DNA of 64,000 bases from Colias croceus (GCF_905220415.1 NC_059548.1:5148501-5212500); one strand, 5' to 3'. Shown: positions 1-13,819, counted from the stretch's first letter. The notes: generated by a model not told the origin, from the sequence alone. Program-made: numbers and translations.

Positions 1-3000
1 GTACAATTTTTTTCGATTATAAAATATTAGTTGTATAAGTATCTAATGTATATGTAAATTTTTAATAAGTACCTAAAAAAAGTTAAACTATTAACAGAAT
101 AATGCACAGCATATACAAAAGCATTCTACCCTGTCAAGGCGTCAACAAAACTTATTGCCTTCGGTTTCCCCAAGTCGTCCATCACACAGAGTTCAACTAG
201 CAAAATAATTGTACATTTCGCACTTAATAAAATATTACTGTTTAATCCTCCTTATGATTTCATATCTTTTATTTACTATTTACTACTCTTAGTAGAGCCG
301 CTTAATTCCCTTATAAATAATCAATAGATCGCATAGTGCATGGAATTTTATTACTTATAATTGGGATAATTATACATGTATTCATGTAATATTGCCTGAT
401 ACATAATATTAAAATAAATCAATGTGCAAATAAGGTGATTAAAATTTTAATTATAATCACAAAATGGCGTCAATCCTTTGTGTAACGAAGCAAAATTCGA
501 TATTGGATTTTTCAGACTTAATCTTGTATTCAAATTTTAATTATATCATTCTGGGGTTTGAATAAAAACGGACTCATTTCGCGCCGTCAGTGAATAATAA
601 CGAGCCCTCGAATTATGTTGATATAGCTTACACCGTGTCGTAACTCTTAATACTCCGCGGTCATAGAAACAACATGCTTTTCATATTGATATTGAGCATT
701 GTCCTATTGTTGATATCTTTTTTCAGTAAATAAATAGCCCTAGACTTGAAGAAGTGAGTTGATGTTTCAATGGATAAATAACACACTCCATGAGCCTGAA
801 ATTGAGTGTAGCTTGATGGATGCTCTAGTGAATCTTTACATGAAGTAAAAGCTTACGTTTAGGAAGCTTTTGAGTACAGCGTTTCTTACTATAACTGAGA
901 CAGTGAATTCCCGTTGTTCTAATTAACATAGAGCTGGCAATATCCATGATCTTGTGAAACATATATTCATTTATATACCTTTTGTAGGTAATAAACAATA
1001 AACGATATGTTATAATATTTCAAAATTGCTTTTAGAAGAAAATCTAATCGACAACATTAAGCACCCACTTAGTAAAGTAACTCTTATTGCTAAATATGTT
1101 AAAATGTTTTAATGATTCTTGGGGGTCTTCATTTAAGGTCTGTTTACCGATCATCTTTACCCATGAAATGATATATTAAAAGAAGCGATAATATATTGAC
1201 ATTCACACTTTAGAAAAGTTCTCTATGCAATTGTTTTGTATGATGAAACTGCATATAGATTCACGCTCATTATGTAGGTAGGTAATATTGTTCGTTAAAT
1301 GTTTACACAGCGGTGTGAGGATGCCCACAGTTATGTAGATCAACAATTAATTCGTATCTGTGTATCCGTGAAAGCACTTCCATCACCTCATATGCATATT
1401 AAAATTATTCTTTGTGATTATGACGCTTAGAATAATTATGTTTGCCACATTTGACGTGTTGTGGAAATACAACAGTTAGCACTTTCAAATGTTCGCATAG
1501 CGTTGGTTTTAATTGATACTAATTTTGTCTAAACTAATTTTGGTAAAGCTGGTTTGCGGTTGTGAAGTTGAAGCTGATATGATGCTTAAAATTATATTGT
1601 TTGTAGGTAATTGTGACTTTTCGTATGCAGCTTAATCGAAAATTGTTTCAAGCGTTCCTTTTTTGCTGAAATAAATATATCTACCGTAAGATTACGTAAT
1701 TATTTAGTTCTTTTTCTCCATCTGTTAAGATTAACTTAGAGCAATAATTATGAAACGACGTGAGTTCTTTACTTTCATTTTGCTGGTGATATCTAATAAC
1801 TTTAAAATGCTACAAATATTTATAAAGATTTCAAAACGAAATCAAATACAAAATAAACAAAACAACTGTGTAAACTATTTCGGATTTTGTGCTACAATAA
1901 ATTGAAATAAACATAAGCGAGCTAAAAAATTTAAAATATCTGCTTACAGATTGATTCATTTAAATAATCAATTACAAGTACTTTACTTCAATAACGAAAT
2001 AAGAAACGTAAGAAATGACAAAAAACGTAAAAAGTAAAATAAAAGACATTACTAACACAATCACGACGAAGCGCTCGCTCGCTTATAATAATAATCGTCA
2101 ATAATAAATTTCATTAAAATGTAGATCTAGTTAAAAGCATTTTTTCTGATTAATTTTCAGTCGCGGGCTCTCTCTTCTTTTTTTAATTGAATATCAGGCC
2201 ACTTTGATGGCGCGTCGAGAGAAAGGGTTGAAAAAAGTTCACCCTCATTTGAATAAAATAACACCACTCGCACTTTGCATTTACGGAGATATTTGAAATT
2301 ATATCTGAACTCTTTTTTGTTTAATTTTTTCGGTATTTATTTTATTTTTCCATCAGCCCTCCCTATCTAATTGAGTTAGGCCTCCGAATCGTGAATGTCG
2401 ATCGAGTTTTAATTCAATTTATTTTTGTTTCTAATGAAGTTCAAAGATTTTTTGCGCTGTAATTTTAAATCATTGGCCTATTTGAATGTTGATTATAATT
2501 TTGTCATAAATTTGCTTTCTGGCTAAAGGATAACTTTGTTGAAACAGAAAGAATTTTAGATTATAAAAGTGAGTTAGCAACTTTTTTGTATTTACTGTTT
2601 ATTCAGTTATAATTTGATCAAATGGTTATCGAATTACAACTGCTTTGGAAAGCTTTGCTTTATAAATATTCAAAGAATGAGTTACAAAGTACAAGCTAAT
2701 TAACCTATTTTCTCCATTTCACAGTAACACCCCACATTTTCACATCAAATACCTACACTGTTTTGTATAAAATAGTACAAACAATTTTAAACCGAATTAT
2801 CTGAAGACTGAAGTACATATTCAAATTGTAATATTTACAGCACCTAAGTAGGTAGGTACTATAATTACTTTCTAATCAACTCACAAATATCTATTTTTCT
2901 CAATAAAGAAGTGGTTGTGGATTAATATAAAATGTTTCATAGTTTTGAATGATAATTCACTCCATTATATCAAAGCATTATTTTATATAATTTTACTTTA

Positions 3001-6000
3001 TAAAATTTACACAACTGATTTATCAATATTTTTTTTATTTTAAGAGTGCTTTATTTCCCATACACTATTTACCCTTATAGCTCCACCAAATGCCAAAACA
3101 CAAGTAAATGGAATTAATTTCACAATAATAAAGCTACATAGCCATTATTATATTAGCGATACACGGTGTACAATGCCGCCGCGGCTAGGCGCCACTCGAG
3201 CCACACTTGTCGCGTCTACATGGATGTATCAGTCTTAATACTTTGAAATTAAACACATATCTGTATGTGCTTATAAAGCTGATATGTTTGTTAAAGTATG
3301 TGTATGCTTTGTTGTATTGATGAATAGATGTGGAGGTGAGTAGAATTAGACAAATTGAGCAAATGTGGTTTACATGTGCCTATATGAATTTTTCTTATGT
3401 AGTATCCTAACGTTGGTAAGAATGACGTTAAAAGTAGGAGCCAATTGCAACATTAATGAAATATTGAATATATCAAAGAATGTAGGTATAAAATGTAGAG
3501 CTTTTTGTAAATTATATTACATAGAAATAAAGGAAAAATGAAAAATAATAATCTGTGTTGGAATAAACGTATAATGGAAAGTTAATTTGAAAGAATTAAA
3601 TATCCAACACTAGGTATGTGTATGTACTTAAAGTTTGTTAACACCACTATAAAATAACTTTCAGACAGTTCATTAGTATTCAACTTAAACTCGCCTCTTA
3701 TGGTAAAATTAACAGTTTAATCATTATACGTTCAAGTATCAAGCCTAGCGGTCGCAGTACATCAAGCAAGAGCGTTTAAGAGAGTGAGAAAAGCTCGCCC
3801 GGCCTATTCGTTCCCGAGGGCGGCTCTACTTTTGTCTTTGCCACGATGGAAAAACGAACAGCTTGTCTTTCTTTTATAAGCCTTTCATAGTTTTCGGTTA
3901 CTATTCGAAGGTACAATGCTAACTTGGCGGACACTAGTTTTCTAGATTAGTTTTTTGTATGGTGTGTTAGGTAGTACACACATTCATAATATTAGTTGTT
4001 TATGATGTATTTCTAATTAAATTAACTTGTAATTTATACTTGTATTTCAGTAAAGGTATATTCAGGTAGGATGATAGAATCATATTGTCTTAAAATATAA
4101 TAAAACATGACACAAATGATCCTATCTACGAGCAAATGATAAAAATTCAAATGTTCATATTGCTCTGCAAGCTAAGATGTCGAGGGAGGCAGGAAGGGTG
4201 TCCGGGATTTCTTGACACTCATTTAAGTAGCATATAATTCGGTTTATTTAGCCGAATTGAATCTCGGCGAAGGGTTGGAACGAGAAAAAATACGTATTTT
4301 AAGGACCGTTTCTTTATCGGAATAAATTAGTTGATTTGAGCTCCACTAATGAATGTCTTGACTAAGTGGATTTCGTTTTAATTAATTCAGTTTTTAGCGA
4401 CACTTTAAGATGTCTGCGATATTTATGGCTAATATAATTGAATGTTTTGTGTAATTTCTTTAAATTTCAATTGGTGTTTGAATAATTATGATTCGCGGTA
4501 TTTGTATATCGGTCGGGATTTCAGTAAATGGATGTTGTTTGGTGTCATGAGTTATGACAGTGTCTTATGAATGAAACAATGGATTCATCTCTACATAAGA
4601 TTCTAAATATGTATCTCATGAATTAAACGAAACTGGTACCCTACGTTAAGCATGGATTAAGTTAAATTAAATATACGCCTCTTACCTACCTGTACCTACT
4701 ATTGAATCAAAATTTAAAAAATATCATAAATTATAGGTACTAAAAAATCATATTCGATCAAGATATTATAATTGTTATCTATAGTCGCAAGATAGTCGCA
4801 ATAATTAATTTCTATTCACTCCCATCAAGATAAACGGTTTGACATTGACATCGACAATCAAAACAGAAAACGATAAACGCATTTTCGCGCGCATTATATA
4901 AATTCATCCCCGTAACAGATGTCGCTCGAGTATTTTATCATGGCAACAATCAAAACCCAACCGCAAGTTTAATTATGCAAACATCAAGCCGTTGCCAGAT
5001 TTCTCATTAGAGCCAAGATAATGACGGCGTACACTGTCGCAAAATTAGATAGCAAGCACGCACCCAAACAGATATACGCGGCACATTAACATAAACCGAA
5101 TTTGCATGTAAATTACATTTTACAGCGTCTTAATTAAAACATTTTGGCATTATAAATGATCAAGGGAGGCGGGTGTAGCCCTGGCCTTAGCTCCCTTGTG
5201 TTACAGTTATAGATCATAGTTTTTAACGCGTGGTAATTGATTCTGGTTACGTTAAATAATGAAGACAATATAATTTATTAAAAATTAGCCCTAGATAGCA
5301 ATTTTACGTAATATCTATTTATTTATAATGACTATCATACGCGGCACACGCAACAACGTTATAGGACATGTATGTTTACCGCGTTTCTCACATACAAAAT
5401 AATGCTTATGTACTAATTATGTTTCCATTGAATCGAGTTTAAAACGAATAAAGATAAAGAAAAGGACAACAGAATAATTTTTTAAATTTTTATTTCGTTT
5501 TCCATTAACGAAACCCCATTGAATTTTCTAACATAATTTACATGCAATTTCAAGGAAAGAAAATCTTTGCCCTCTCAAGGGGTGTAAGGGTGATATTAAC
5601 AAAAACCTCTTTAAATAATTTGGCAATTAGGGGTAACATTAAATTTGCATAATTGTGTAAGTTGTGTACTGTTTATGTTTTCACAATAGGATTTATCTAT
5701 TAAAGTGAAGCGACTCTGTGTAACCGTTAAAATTAATGTTGGTTATTTTCTTCATATTTACAATCTGCTTGTATTATTTATTCTTATTTATTTATATTTT
5801 TTACGTGATGTGATTTTTGTAAATCATTCGTTTCATTTTATAAGCTGAATTACTACACGAACTTATCTTAAGTGGAACCTAATATTATTTTATCTACTAT
5901 GTGTGCAATGTGCATGTTAATTAATTTTTCAATAATTATTTAGGTTTTATAGCACTGTATTCTTTCAAACTCATAGTTATAATATTTGTTAGTTCAAATA

Positions 6001-9000
6001 ATAAACCAAAATCACTAATAAACTGTATGCAAAATAACGTTTTACTAATGCCAGGATATTAATTATGAATAGTAACAATAATTATGTATGCTAATTATCG
6101 ATCTTAGATTAACGTAATTAAATATAAACACATGTATTCAAATAAGCAGGATTTTTGTAAAACACGGTGATTAAAAAAACGTCTTGACACAATTTCGTTT
6201 CTAAACGTGTATTGTTCCAACAGACAGCATTCAGAATTAGTTATGAAGAACTAAAGACAACCGTCTTTGTATACAGAGAGCCGCCGCAGGCTACGCATAG
6301 TCTAAGTAACACATTGTTCACAAGAAAGTACTTCAAAAAATAATGAACCTGTTCTTCCCCGAGTAATAATAAAAATTATCAACAATAACCCTCCGCCAAA
6401 GTAGGATCTCGAAAATAATGACACAAAACTCTTTATTTCACACAATTACAGCAATATGTGTGTGACACGACGCAGTGCACATTCACATTTTGCTAAGTTT
6501 TAGAGCTGTGCGTCACAGAGCAGGGAACGTCAACGGAAGAACTGCACCGTGTTCGCAGTTAACCAAGTAGGTTGCCTGTTTCTTTCATTTACATATGACA
6601 AATAAAAAAAAGAATACTCAATGTAGACGCTAAGCCTGAGTTGCATGTAGAAAAGTAGTGAAATACGGACGCCTAGTGTCAAGTGTAAATCGCCTTGTTA
6701 ATTTCGCAGAGCCTGCGGCGAATTTCGCCGAGGACGCATTGTGTATGCCGGCTTTATGTCGCGTCTTCCCGTTGTCTGTACACGGCTTTAATTGCGCGCG
6801 TCATTGGCGCGCTTTTTGAAAAAAAAGAATGACGTGTAATTAACGCGGGAATATGGAACGTGACAACGCGCGTTCTGAGGGAGTGTTTTTTTTATTTTTT
6901 TTAATTAGGCAAGGGAAGGGTTTTATTGGTGAACGGTGTTTCGTTTTTACTTTTACAAACAACATTAATAAACAAATTAATTCAGTAAAATTAATACAAA
7001 TATTTGCCGCCTAAAATGTTTAAGTGTGTTCAGTGGTATTTACATTAATATTTCATTATTAAATTTATTACTTAGAAGCTGATAAAAAATGAATCAGGTA
7101 TTCGATAAACGTTAAACGCTATTAATATGGGGTGTACATTCATTATACTGCGCGTTTGTTGATAAATAAAAACATTTTTTCAGGACAATGACTGGTCAAA
7201 ATGGCGATGATACATGATCCTCGTTTCGCTGCTGCTCGTGTATTTTTTATTATTAAAAAATCACATTAACAGCCTTCATTGGGGCGGCGATAAATAATGC
7301 TCTCCTTATTCAAATTTTTTGTTTTTGTTCAGCCCCCGTGCGTTATAAATGAGCTTATTTGGAAACGGCCGAATGATAGGGCGCGATAACATTGCCGTTA
7401 TGATGCTATGCCCAATCTATATCGTTTGTATTTGGGTGAAAACACCTGAAAAAAAAAATATTATGTTACACTTTTTGCTTTAACCAGAAACCAATGACGT
7501 ATTTGTCACATAAATACTTTTACAATTGATGTTAAAAGGAGCTGTTCCATATCTGAAAAAAAGAAAAGGAAATAAACGGCTCTGCACATTCAAACAAAAA
7601 AAAATGTTGCGCCTTTTTCGTAAGGCATATTTTAAAGGGTTTCATTGAGGAGGATTCATTTATGGGCAAAACACCACCATACCATAGACTACAGAATATA
7701 AAGCTATTTACGATCCACAAATTATGATTCAGCCACATTTCATGATGGTAAATTCTGAGGATAAATTACCATTTTACTGTATATTGACGATTCAAAAGCA
7801 TTAACTAAAAACCTAAACGAAGTCCAGTTTAATAAAATGTTTAAGCTTGATATGAAATATATGAATTATCTACAATATATCCTTAGTGCGTAGATACAGC
7901 GTTGTAAATCAGATGTAAGTGCAGCCAATTTTGCAGTGACCTTATATGCATTGTCATCTTGACGGATGCAACTGTGTCATGCATCTGGATGTCAAGTATA
8001 TATTAGGTTATGTGTGTAATGATTTTATCTCCGTCCTTTAAAAATGATATTTAAGTAGGAAGTACGTAAAAATATGGGGTTTAGGTGATCGAGCTACAAA
8101 ATGGTAAAAGTCCTGTTGTATATAAATAATTTATTAATCAAATATTTAAAATAACTGTTTAGATAATTTCTTCAAACAGCTGTTTTCTGTTTTAGTGTGT
8201 AAGTCTTTATTCATATATTGTATTATCACAAATAATATAATACTACACTAGTAGAATTAGTACCTACGTCTGTGATTGCAACCCATACGTTTCAGTAACA
8301 TGCAGAACTTATCGAAATTTGTTCTATATAGGGTATATAGGTATTTACTGAAAATTTCACTTTAATTCTCTTTGTTTTTCATATTAATACTTTACTGTAC
8401 TTCTCGAGACAATTTAATTTCATTGAAGATCCGTCATGACTGCACAAGTTTTTTAGTAATTTTGACGTTAGTAGATGACTCTACATTTGATATACTTTTA
8501 TATTTTAATAAGTAGAAATGGACTTATAAAAATATAATATACACATTACATAATATGAATATTGTTGCAGTAATTGAAACTTTATTTCATTATAATACCT
8601 ACGTGAAGAAATGCACTACTTGTTATAAAATAAAGGCGTACCCATCCTTTGCAGATTTGTCATACCTAAACCCTAGAAATGAATAACAGAAAATATTCAG
8701 TTTTCACCACCAATAGAGCCTAGAGACGTACTATAAGCAGGTTATATTTTGTAGGTAATTTTTTTAAGCTATTGCATAGCTTCTATCGCGGGCCTTGAGC
8801 GCGGGGACCGAATCGAGAAATTCCGTAACGAAAAACCTCACGCATCCCACTACGACGGGCGGAGGTGTGGCTTGAAGGCATTTTAGGTATGCAATAGCTT
8901 TACCGCGGCAGTCCCCGAGTGCCACACATCTTTTTTGTTAATTAGTGGGGAATATAATGTGCAAAACCGGGGCGTTTCACTAGTATTCATTAATACCTAG

Positions 9001-9566
9001 GTACAAGATAATTTACGCCACGTATATCTTAACACAGGGACAATAGACGTAGGTATTATGTATGTAAACGATTAATTATTTCTTCTTGATGTATTAATAT
9101 TTCATTCGTGAATAAAATATTATAGACTAGATAATATCCAGTAGGTATATTTACACAGGATCAAATAAAGTTGGATTATTTGTATTGCTCTACATAATTT
9201 ATTGCGTTGTGTATACTTATAATCACAATTATAATAATTTAAATCTTTGTGAGTCATTCTGTTTATTACGTCCATTACATACTAATACTTGTGTTTTGAT
9301 TTAATATAAGCCATGTTATTGTTTTTATTACATTCTATTTATTTAGGACTTAAGTAAATTAAACATTTACTCAACAGAAGTTGGGAAAAAAAAAACATAA
9401 AAAGTCGTCTCCTATTAAGCTACTTAATTAAAGAGTACCTACCTATTAAACCTTTGAAAAAATTGTTTGTAACTAGAAACTATATCATAATTTTGTATTT
9501 ATATTATTGAGTCAGTTTCTTGATTCTTCTTACGTAGATATAAGTTGATTACAATTTGATAAGAAG
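1..9566. other. AT-rich non-coding region with GC-rich islands
   Basis: No reading frame here has coding character: the only open frame over 60 codons (7532-7738, minus) is low complexity and matches no family I know. GC-rich islands stand out near 3160-3240, 3740-3860 and 6690-6880 and look like possible conserved regulatory elements, but no motif identifies them. A short repeat-like block lies at 8765-8935 and is listed separately. I see no RNA gene. Intergenic sequence or intron is the best description. Confidence 0.6.
8765..8935. repeat. Probable short interspersed repeat
   Basis: A GC-rich block begins with AAGCTATTGCATAGC followed by CGCGGGCC, and ends with GCAATAGCTTTACCGCGG and a GTGCCACACATC stretch. 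The two ends share a related GCAATAGCTT/CGCGG core, and the composition differs sharply from the surrounding AT-rich DNA. I recall similar strings dispersed in lepidopteran genomes but cannot name the family. No target-site duplication is obvious. Confidence 0.35.
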
Positions 9567-9730
9567 TGATGGGTTTTGGGCAGGAAAAAGCAAAGATTGT
9601 TAAATAAACTTAAGATTCTTTATTAGACGATGCGCGTAGTACGAAGGGTAAAGACGGAAGAGAGAAATTATAAGATGACACATAGGTATTTGACATACAC
9701 ATTTGTTTATACAAACTCTTTTCACCAACA
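9567..9730 (-). repeat. 3' LTR of copia copy 1
   Basis: This 164-bp LTR starts with TGTTGG and ends with CATCA in element orientation, as copia-type LTRs do. It carries an AATAAA signal (TTTATT on the plus strand at 9619-9624) and a TATAAA near its start. The body-side flank has a short purine run (AAGGG) next to the TG, in the position of the polypurine tract. It is identical base for base to the LTR at 13922-14085. Confidence 0.9.
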
Positions 9731-9815
9731 CTGGCCCTTAAACAAATGTGTAGGTACATAATTATTGTACAACATTAAACAAGTTTAGTTTTTACAATTT
9801 AAGAATTTAACAAAT

Positions 9816-12800
9816 TTATTGTAAACCTAAACACGTTACAAACTTATAATGCTTTTCTTTAGTAAGTGGTTTTGTTAAAATATCGGCAGTCATTTCAGAA
9901 GTACACAAATAATTCAAATTAACAATATTATCTTTTACAACTTCTCTTATAAAATGATGCCGCACATCTATATGTTTCGTACGAGCATGATACATAGGAT
10001 TCTTACACAATTTTTGTGCTGATTGGTTATCATTAAAAATCGTAACAGAACAATGCCTACCTAACAATTCATACAACAGAGTTCTTATGAATAACGCTTC
10101 TTTACAAGAATCTGATAGAGCCATATATTCTGCTTCTGTGCTAGAAAGAGCGACTGTTCGCTGTTTTCTACTTTCCCACGATACAGAACAGTTCCCAATT
10201 TGAAACACAAACCCAGTGTACGACCTACGATCGACCTCACACGAAGCCCAGTCAGCATCAATATACCCATTGATGTCTAGACCACTTCTACTAAAAACAA
10301 GTTTGTAGTTTACAGTACCCTTTAAATACCGTAGTACGCGTTTCGCGGCCTTCCAATGACGCTGATCATAACAATCATTATACTGGCTCAGCATGCTTAC
10401 CGCGTGCGCGATGTCTGGCCTGGAGCTAACTGAAATATAATTTAAACAACCAATTAAATTTCTATATTCCAAATTCTCCTCCTTTTTATCAGCCTTTACA
10501 AGTTTCAATCCCGATTCCATTGGAGTTTGAGCTGGCTTACAGTCAGTCATATGAAAACGGTCTAAAACATTCTTTATGTAACTAGACTGATCAAGATAGA
10601 TATTATCTTGGTTTCTTGTGATGCGCATACCAAGTATATGGCTGGCTGGCCCTAAATCCTTCATTTCGAATTCTTGCATGAGTTTCTTCTTTATTTCAAC
10701 TTTCATTTGTGAATTTCTGGTTGAAAATAATAATATATCGTCCACATACAACCCAATGATGACTAATTCTTCATCATTTGATTTAAAATACACGCAGGGC
10801 TCTGAAGACAGTCTTCTGAAACAAAGTTTTGTAACCAACACATGGTTTATCTTTTCATACCAAGACTTCGAAGCTTGCTTTAGGCCATAAATTGCTTTAT
10901 GCAATTTATATACTTTATGCTCACAGCCTTTTACTTTATAACCTTCCGGTTGTTCCATGAAAACTTTTTCTTGCAAATCTCCATTTAGAAAAGCAGTTCT
11001 TACATCCAAATGATCGATATCCATCTGCTTTTCAGCTGCTAAAGCCAATAATATGCGAATAGTGGAATATCGAACCACTGGAGAAAAAGTTTCCTCGTAA
11101 TCAATTCCATAGCGCTGTGTAAAACCTTTAGCTACCAATCTGGCTTTATACTGCTTTAGATTTCCATCAAGATCTTTCTTTTTCTTAAAAACCCACTTGC
11201 ACTTAATCGGTTTTTGATCTTTAGGTGGATCAGTTAATGTCCAACATTTATTTTTAATAAATGATTGATACTCATCAGCCATTGCTTTCTTCCAGTGAAC
11301 AGCTTCAGCCCCTCCTAGAGCTTCTTGAACTGTCTCTGGTTCATCTCCAATGCAGGTCAGCATTGCAGTACACGCACTGTCATATTCCGATGTATCCATC
11401 GCGTCTTCAAGTGTCGATTCACCTGGAATGTAAGTGACATCGGAAGGATCAACAGAACTACTGCTGTCAGAGTCATCTAACTCAAAAATACACTGTCTTC
11501 TGGGATTAGTTACAATCTCATTTTCTTCCCCTTTTTCTGGTGATAGTGAATTTTCAGACTGTGCCACTTCAACATGAGAATCATTTGAGTTTAAATTCTC
11601 AGTCTGTAAATTATTTATCATCATGAAAAAATCACCATTTTCACATTTTTCAGTGTTTTTTGTATAGAATTTGTTTTCAAAGAAAGCAACATCCCTTGAT
11701 TTAATAATTTTGCTGAGATTCTCTGGATCAATCAATCTATAACCCTTACTATTTTCACAATATCCTACAAAAATGTAAGGTTTACATTTTGAATCTAATT
11801 TCTTACGATTCTGTGTCAAGGCATAAACCACACAACCAAATATACGTAAATGGCTAAGATTCACCTTCTCATTAGTCCATTTTTCCTCTGGCGTGCTACC
11901 GTAGACTGCTTTTGTAGGGGACCGGTTCTTCAAATAAACAGCGGTATTGACCGCTTCTGCCCAGAACTGCCCATCTAAGCCTGCGTCTCGTAACATGCTA
12001 CGAGCCTTCTCGACGATTGTCCTGTTGGCCCGCTCAGCAACACCGTTCTGCTGAGGCGAGTGCGGTATGGTAGTCTGGTGAATGATGCCGTTATCCTTCA
12101 AATATTCCTGGAATATAGAATTGACATATTCGCCTCCATTATCCGTCCTCAACAATTTTATTTTTCTATTGGTTTGGTTCTCCACCATTGCCTTGAAATG
12201 TTTGAAGTTATCGAAAACTTCACTCTTATTTTTCAGAAAATAAATCCATGTTTTCCTACTACAATCATCAATAAACGTGAGGAAGTAACTAGCACCACCG
12301 AAAGATTTCACTGGCATAGGCCCGCATAAATCACTGTGTACAACACCTAACAGTTCATTTGACCTACTTTGTGCCTTCTTAGGAAAAGGTAATTTGCTAA
12401 GCTTCCCCTTAACACAAGCTTCACATTGACTGAACTGTGATTTATCATAAGTAATACCACTAGCCATACCTTTCATTAACAAATGCATACTCCTCATATT
12501 GAGATGTCCTAGTCTCCTGTGCCATGTCTCCTGCGTAACAGAGTTAGCAGCCGCCTGGAAACTCAGCTCAGTTTCTTTCTTACAGCTCTCAGATGCTTTC
12601 TTCTGCACTAAATCTTGAGCTTCTGTATTTACCTTGGTAGTCGCAGATTCTACACTATTCCCTGAAAACATAGAACAGCCACCACATCCTACCACACACA
12701 GATCACGCTCTCTAACAGATTCTGCAGTTTCTAATTGATAAACACCATTTTTATGTACAGCTGTAGCTGCTAGCTTTTTACCATAGAATATATTACAACA

Positions 12801-13811
12801 TTTTTCATTAAAAATAACTCTAAAACCCTTCCTAGTTAACGCACTGACTGACAACAAGTTTGTAGCTAAATTCGGTACATGATAAACTTCACTGATTGTT
12901 TTGATGCCTAATTTCAAATTTACTTTTACATCACCACGACCAGCAGTAAATAGTTTTTCACCATTAGCCACCTTGACTTCAGACACATAACCAGGAACAA
13001 AGTTATTTAGTATATTCCTGTCATGACACATATGACTACTCGCACCAGAGTCTATTAACCATATATCATTCTGCACACAAGCTGATAATGCTGTCAATAG
13101 TAACTGGTTTGTTGAGCTCTCCGCCTTAACTGGTTTCACAGATTTACAGTTCCTCGAGAAGTGACCAAGCTTCTTGCACTTAAAGCATTTGATTTTCTTA
13201 CGTGCCGCCACCAAAGCTGTTGAACTCGTGTCACCTTTTTCATCACGTCGTTGCTTCTCCTGCATGAGCTTCGCTTTGACCACTTCACTCGACAACTTGA
13301 TATTAGAATTTTCAAGTGCCATTATGAGTGGATCAAAGTCTTGAGACAAGCCACTCAGTAAGAGAACTGCAACGAAATCGTCTTCCAGAGGTGAACCAAT
13401 ATCGTTCAGCTGTTGACTTAGGTCGCTAATCTTCGCAACGTAAGCTTCCATGCTTTCACATTCGCATAATTTTGTTGCAAACAAAAGACGAAGCAAACTC
13501 AGTCTCCTTGACAACCCCTTGTCTTCGTACGCCTTTTGCAAATTAATCCATGCATCCCGCGCCGTCTCTGCGTTCCTTACATGCGTAAAAACCGAGGGCT
13601 TTACTGACAAACAGATCTTAGCAAGAGCTTTCTGAGATCTCTTCATATGAGCCGCATCTTTGACATCTTCAGTTTTATCTTTCGAAACGACGTCCCATAA
13701 GTCCTCGTGAATGAGTAGCATTTTCAGTTGGAACTTCCAATTACTGTAGTTTTCTATGCCGCTCAACTTCTCCACAGGAGTTAAAGTCGAAACCGATGTC
13801 GATGTCGCCAT
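9816..13811 (-). CDS. Copia-type Gag-Pol polyprotein, intact (copy 1)
   Basis: This single 1331-residue polyprotein encodes everything a Ty1/copia element needs. Gag occupies about residues 1-230 and ends in a CX2CX4HX4C zinc knuckle (C209, C212, H217, C222). The aspartic protease has DSGA at 254-257. Integrase has an N-terminal zinc site (H431, H436, C463, C466) and a DD35E triad D494, D557, E593. Reverse transcriptase has D936 and YVDD at 1022-1025. RNase H has D1185/D1187, TEAEY at 1225-1229 and D1261. The order PR-IN-RT-RH is diagnostic of copia rather than gypsy. The ATG at 13811 opens the frame, and a tiny ATG-TAA upstream frame lies just before it. All catalytic residues are present and flanking LTRs are identical, so I infer recent, possibly continuing activity. 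Confidence 0.96.
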   Translation of the reverse strand: MATSTSVSTLTPVEKLSGIENYSNWKFQLKMLLIHEDLWDVVSKDKTEDVKDAAHMKRSQKALAKICLSVKPSVFTHVRNAETARDAWINLQKAYEDKGLSRRLSLLRLLFATKLCECESMEAYVAKISDLSQQLNDIGSPLEDDFVAVLLLSGLSQDFDPLIMALENSNIKLSSEVVKAKLMQEKQRRDEKGDTSSTALVAARKKIKCFKCKKLGHFSRNCKSVKPVKAESSTNQLLLTALSACVQNDIWLIDSGASSHMCHDRNILNNFVPGYVSEVKVANGEKLFTAGRGDVKVNLKLGIKTISEVYHVPNLATNLLSVSALTRKGFRVIFNEKCCNIFYGKKLAATAVHKNGVYQLETAESVRERDLCVVGCGGCSMFSGNSVESATTKVNTEAQDLVQKKASESCKKETELSFQAAANSVTQETWHRRLGHLNMRSMHLLMKGMASGITYDKSQFSQCEACVKGKLSKLPFPKKAQSRSNELLGVVHSDLCGPMPVKSFGGASYFLTFIDDCSRKTWIYFLKNKSEVFDNFKHFKAMVENQTNRKIKLLRTDNGGEYVNSIFQEYLKDNGIIHQTTIPHSPQQNGVAERANRTIVEKARSMLRDAGLDGQFWAEAVNTAVYLKNRSPTKAVYGSTPEEKWTNEKVNLSHLRIFGCVVYALTQNRKKLDSKCKPYIFVGYCENSKGYRLIDPENLSKIIKSRDVAFFENKFYTKNTEKCENGDFFMMINNLQTENLNSNDSHVEVAQSENSLSPEKGEENEIVTNPRRQCIFELDDSDSSSSVDPSDVTYIPGESTLEDAMDTSEYDSACTAMLTCIGDEPETVQEALGGAEAVHWKKAMADEYQSFIKNKCWTLTDPPKDQKPIKCKWVFKKKKDLDGNLKQYKARLVAKGFTQRYGIDYEETFSPVVRYSTIRILLALAAEKQMDIDHLDVRTAFLNGDLQEKVFMEQPEGYKVKGCEHKVYKLHKAIYGLKQASKSWYEKINHVLVTKLCFRRLSSEPCVYFKSNDEELVIIGLYVDDILLFSTRNSQMKVEIKKKLMQEFEMKDLGPASHILGMRITRNQDNIYLDQSSYIKNVLDRFHMTDCKPAQTPMESGLKLVKADKKEENLEYRNLIGCLNYISVSSRPDIAHAVSMLSQYNDCYDQRHWKAAKRVLRYLKGTVNYKLVFSRSGLDINGYIDADWASCEVDRRSYTGFVFQIGNCSVSWESRKQRTVALSSTEAEYMALSDSCKEALFIRTLLYELLGRHCSVTIFNDNQSAQKLCKNPMYHARTKHIDVRHHFIREVVKDNIVNLNYLCTSEMTADILTKPLTKEKHYKFVTCLGLQ

Positions 13812-13813
13812 TT

Positions 13814-13819
13814 TTACAT
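13814..13819 (-). promoter_or_regulatory. Start-stop upstream ORF (ATGTAA) in copia leader
   Basis: In element orientation the leader reads ATG TAA, then two bases, then the Gag ATG. A start codon followed at once by a stop, two bases ahead of the main start, could stall or reset ribosomes and lower Gag-Pol translation. Copy 2 keeps the same arrangement. The sequence is certain; the regulatory effect is inference. Confidence 0.4.

Noticed and set aside
9562..9566. AGAAG left of the copia LTR as a target-site duplication
   Set aside because: The opposite outer LTR is missing, so no partner can be identified; the bases after 18263 do not match.
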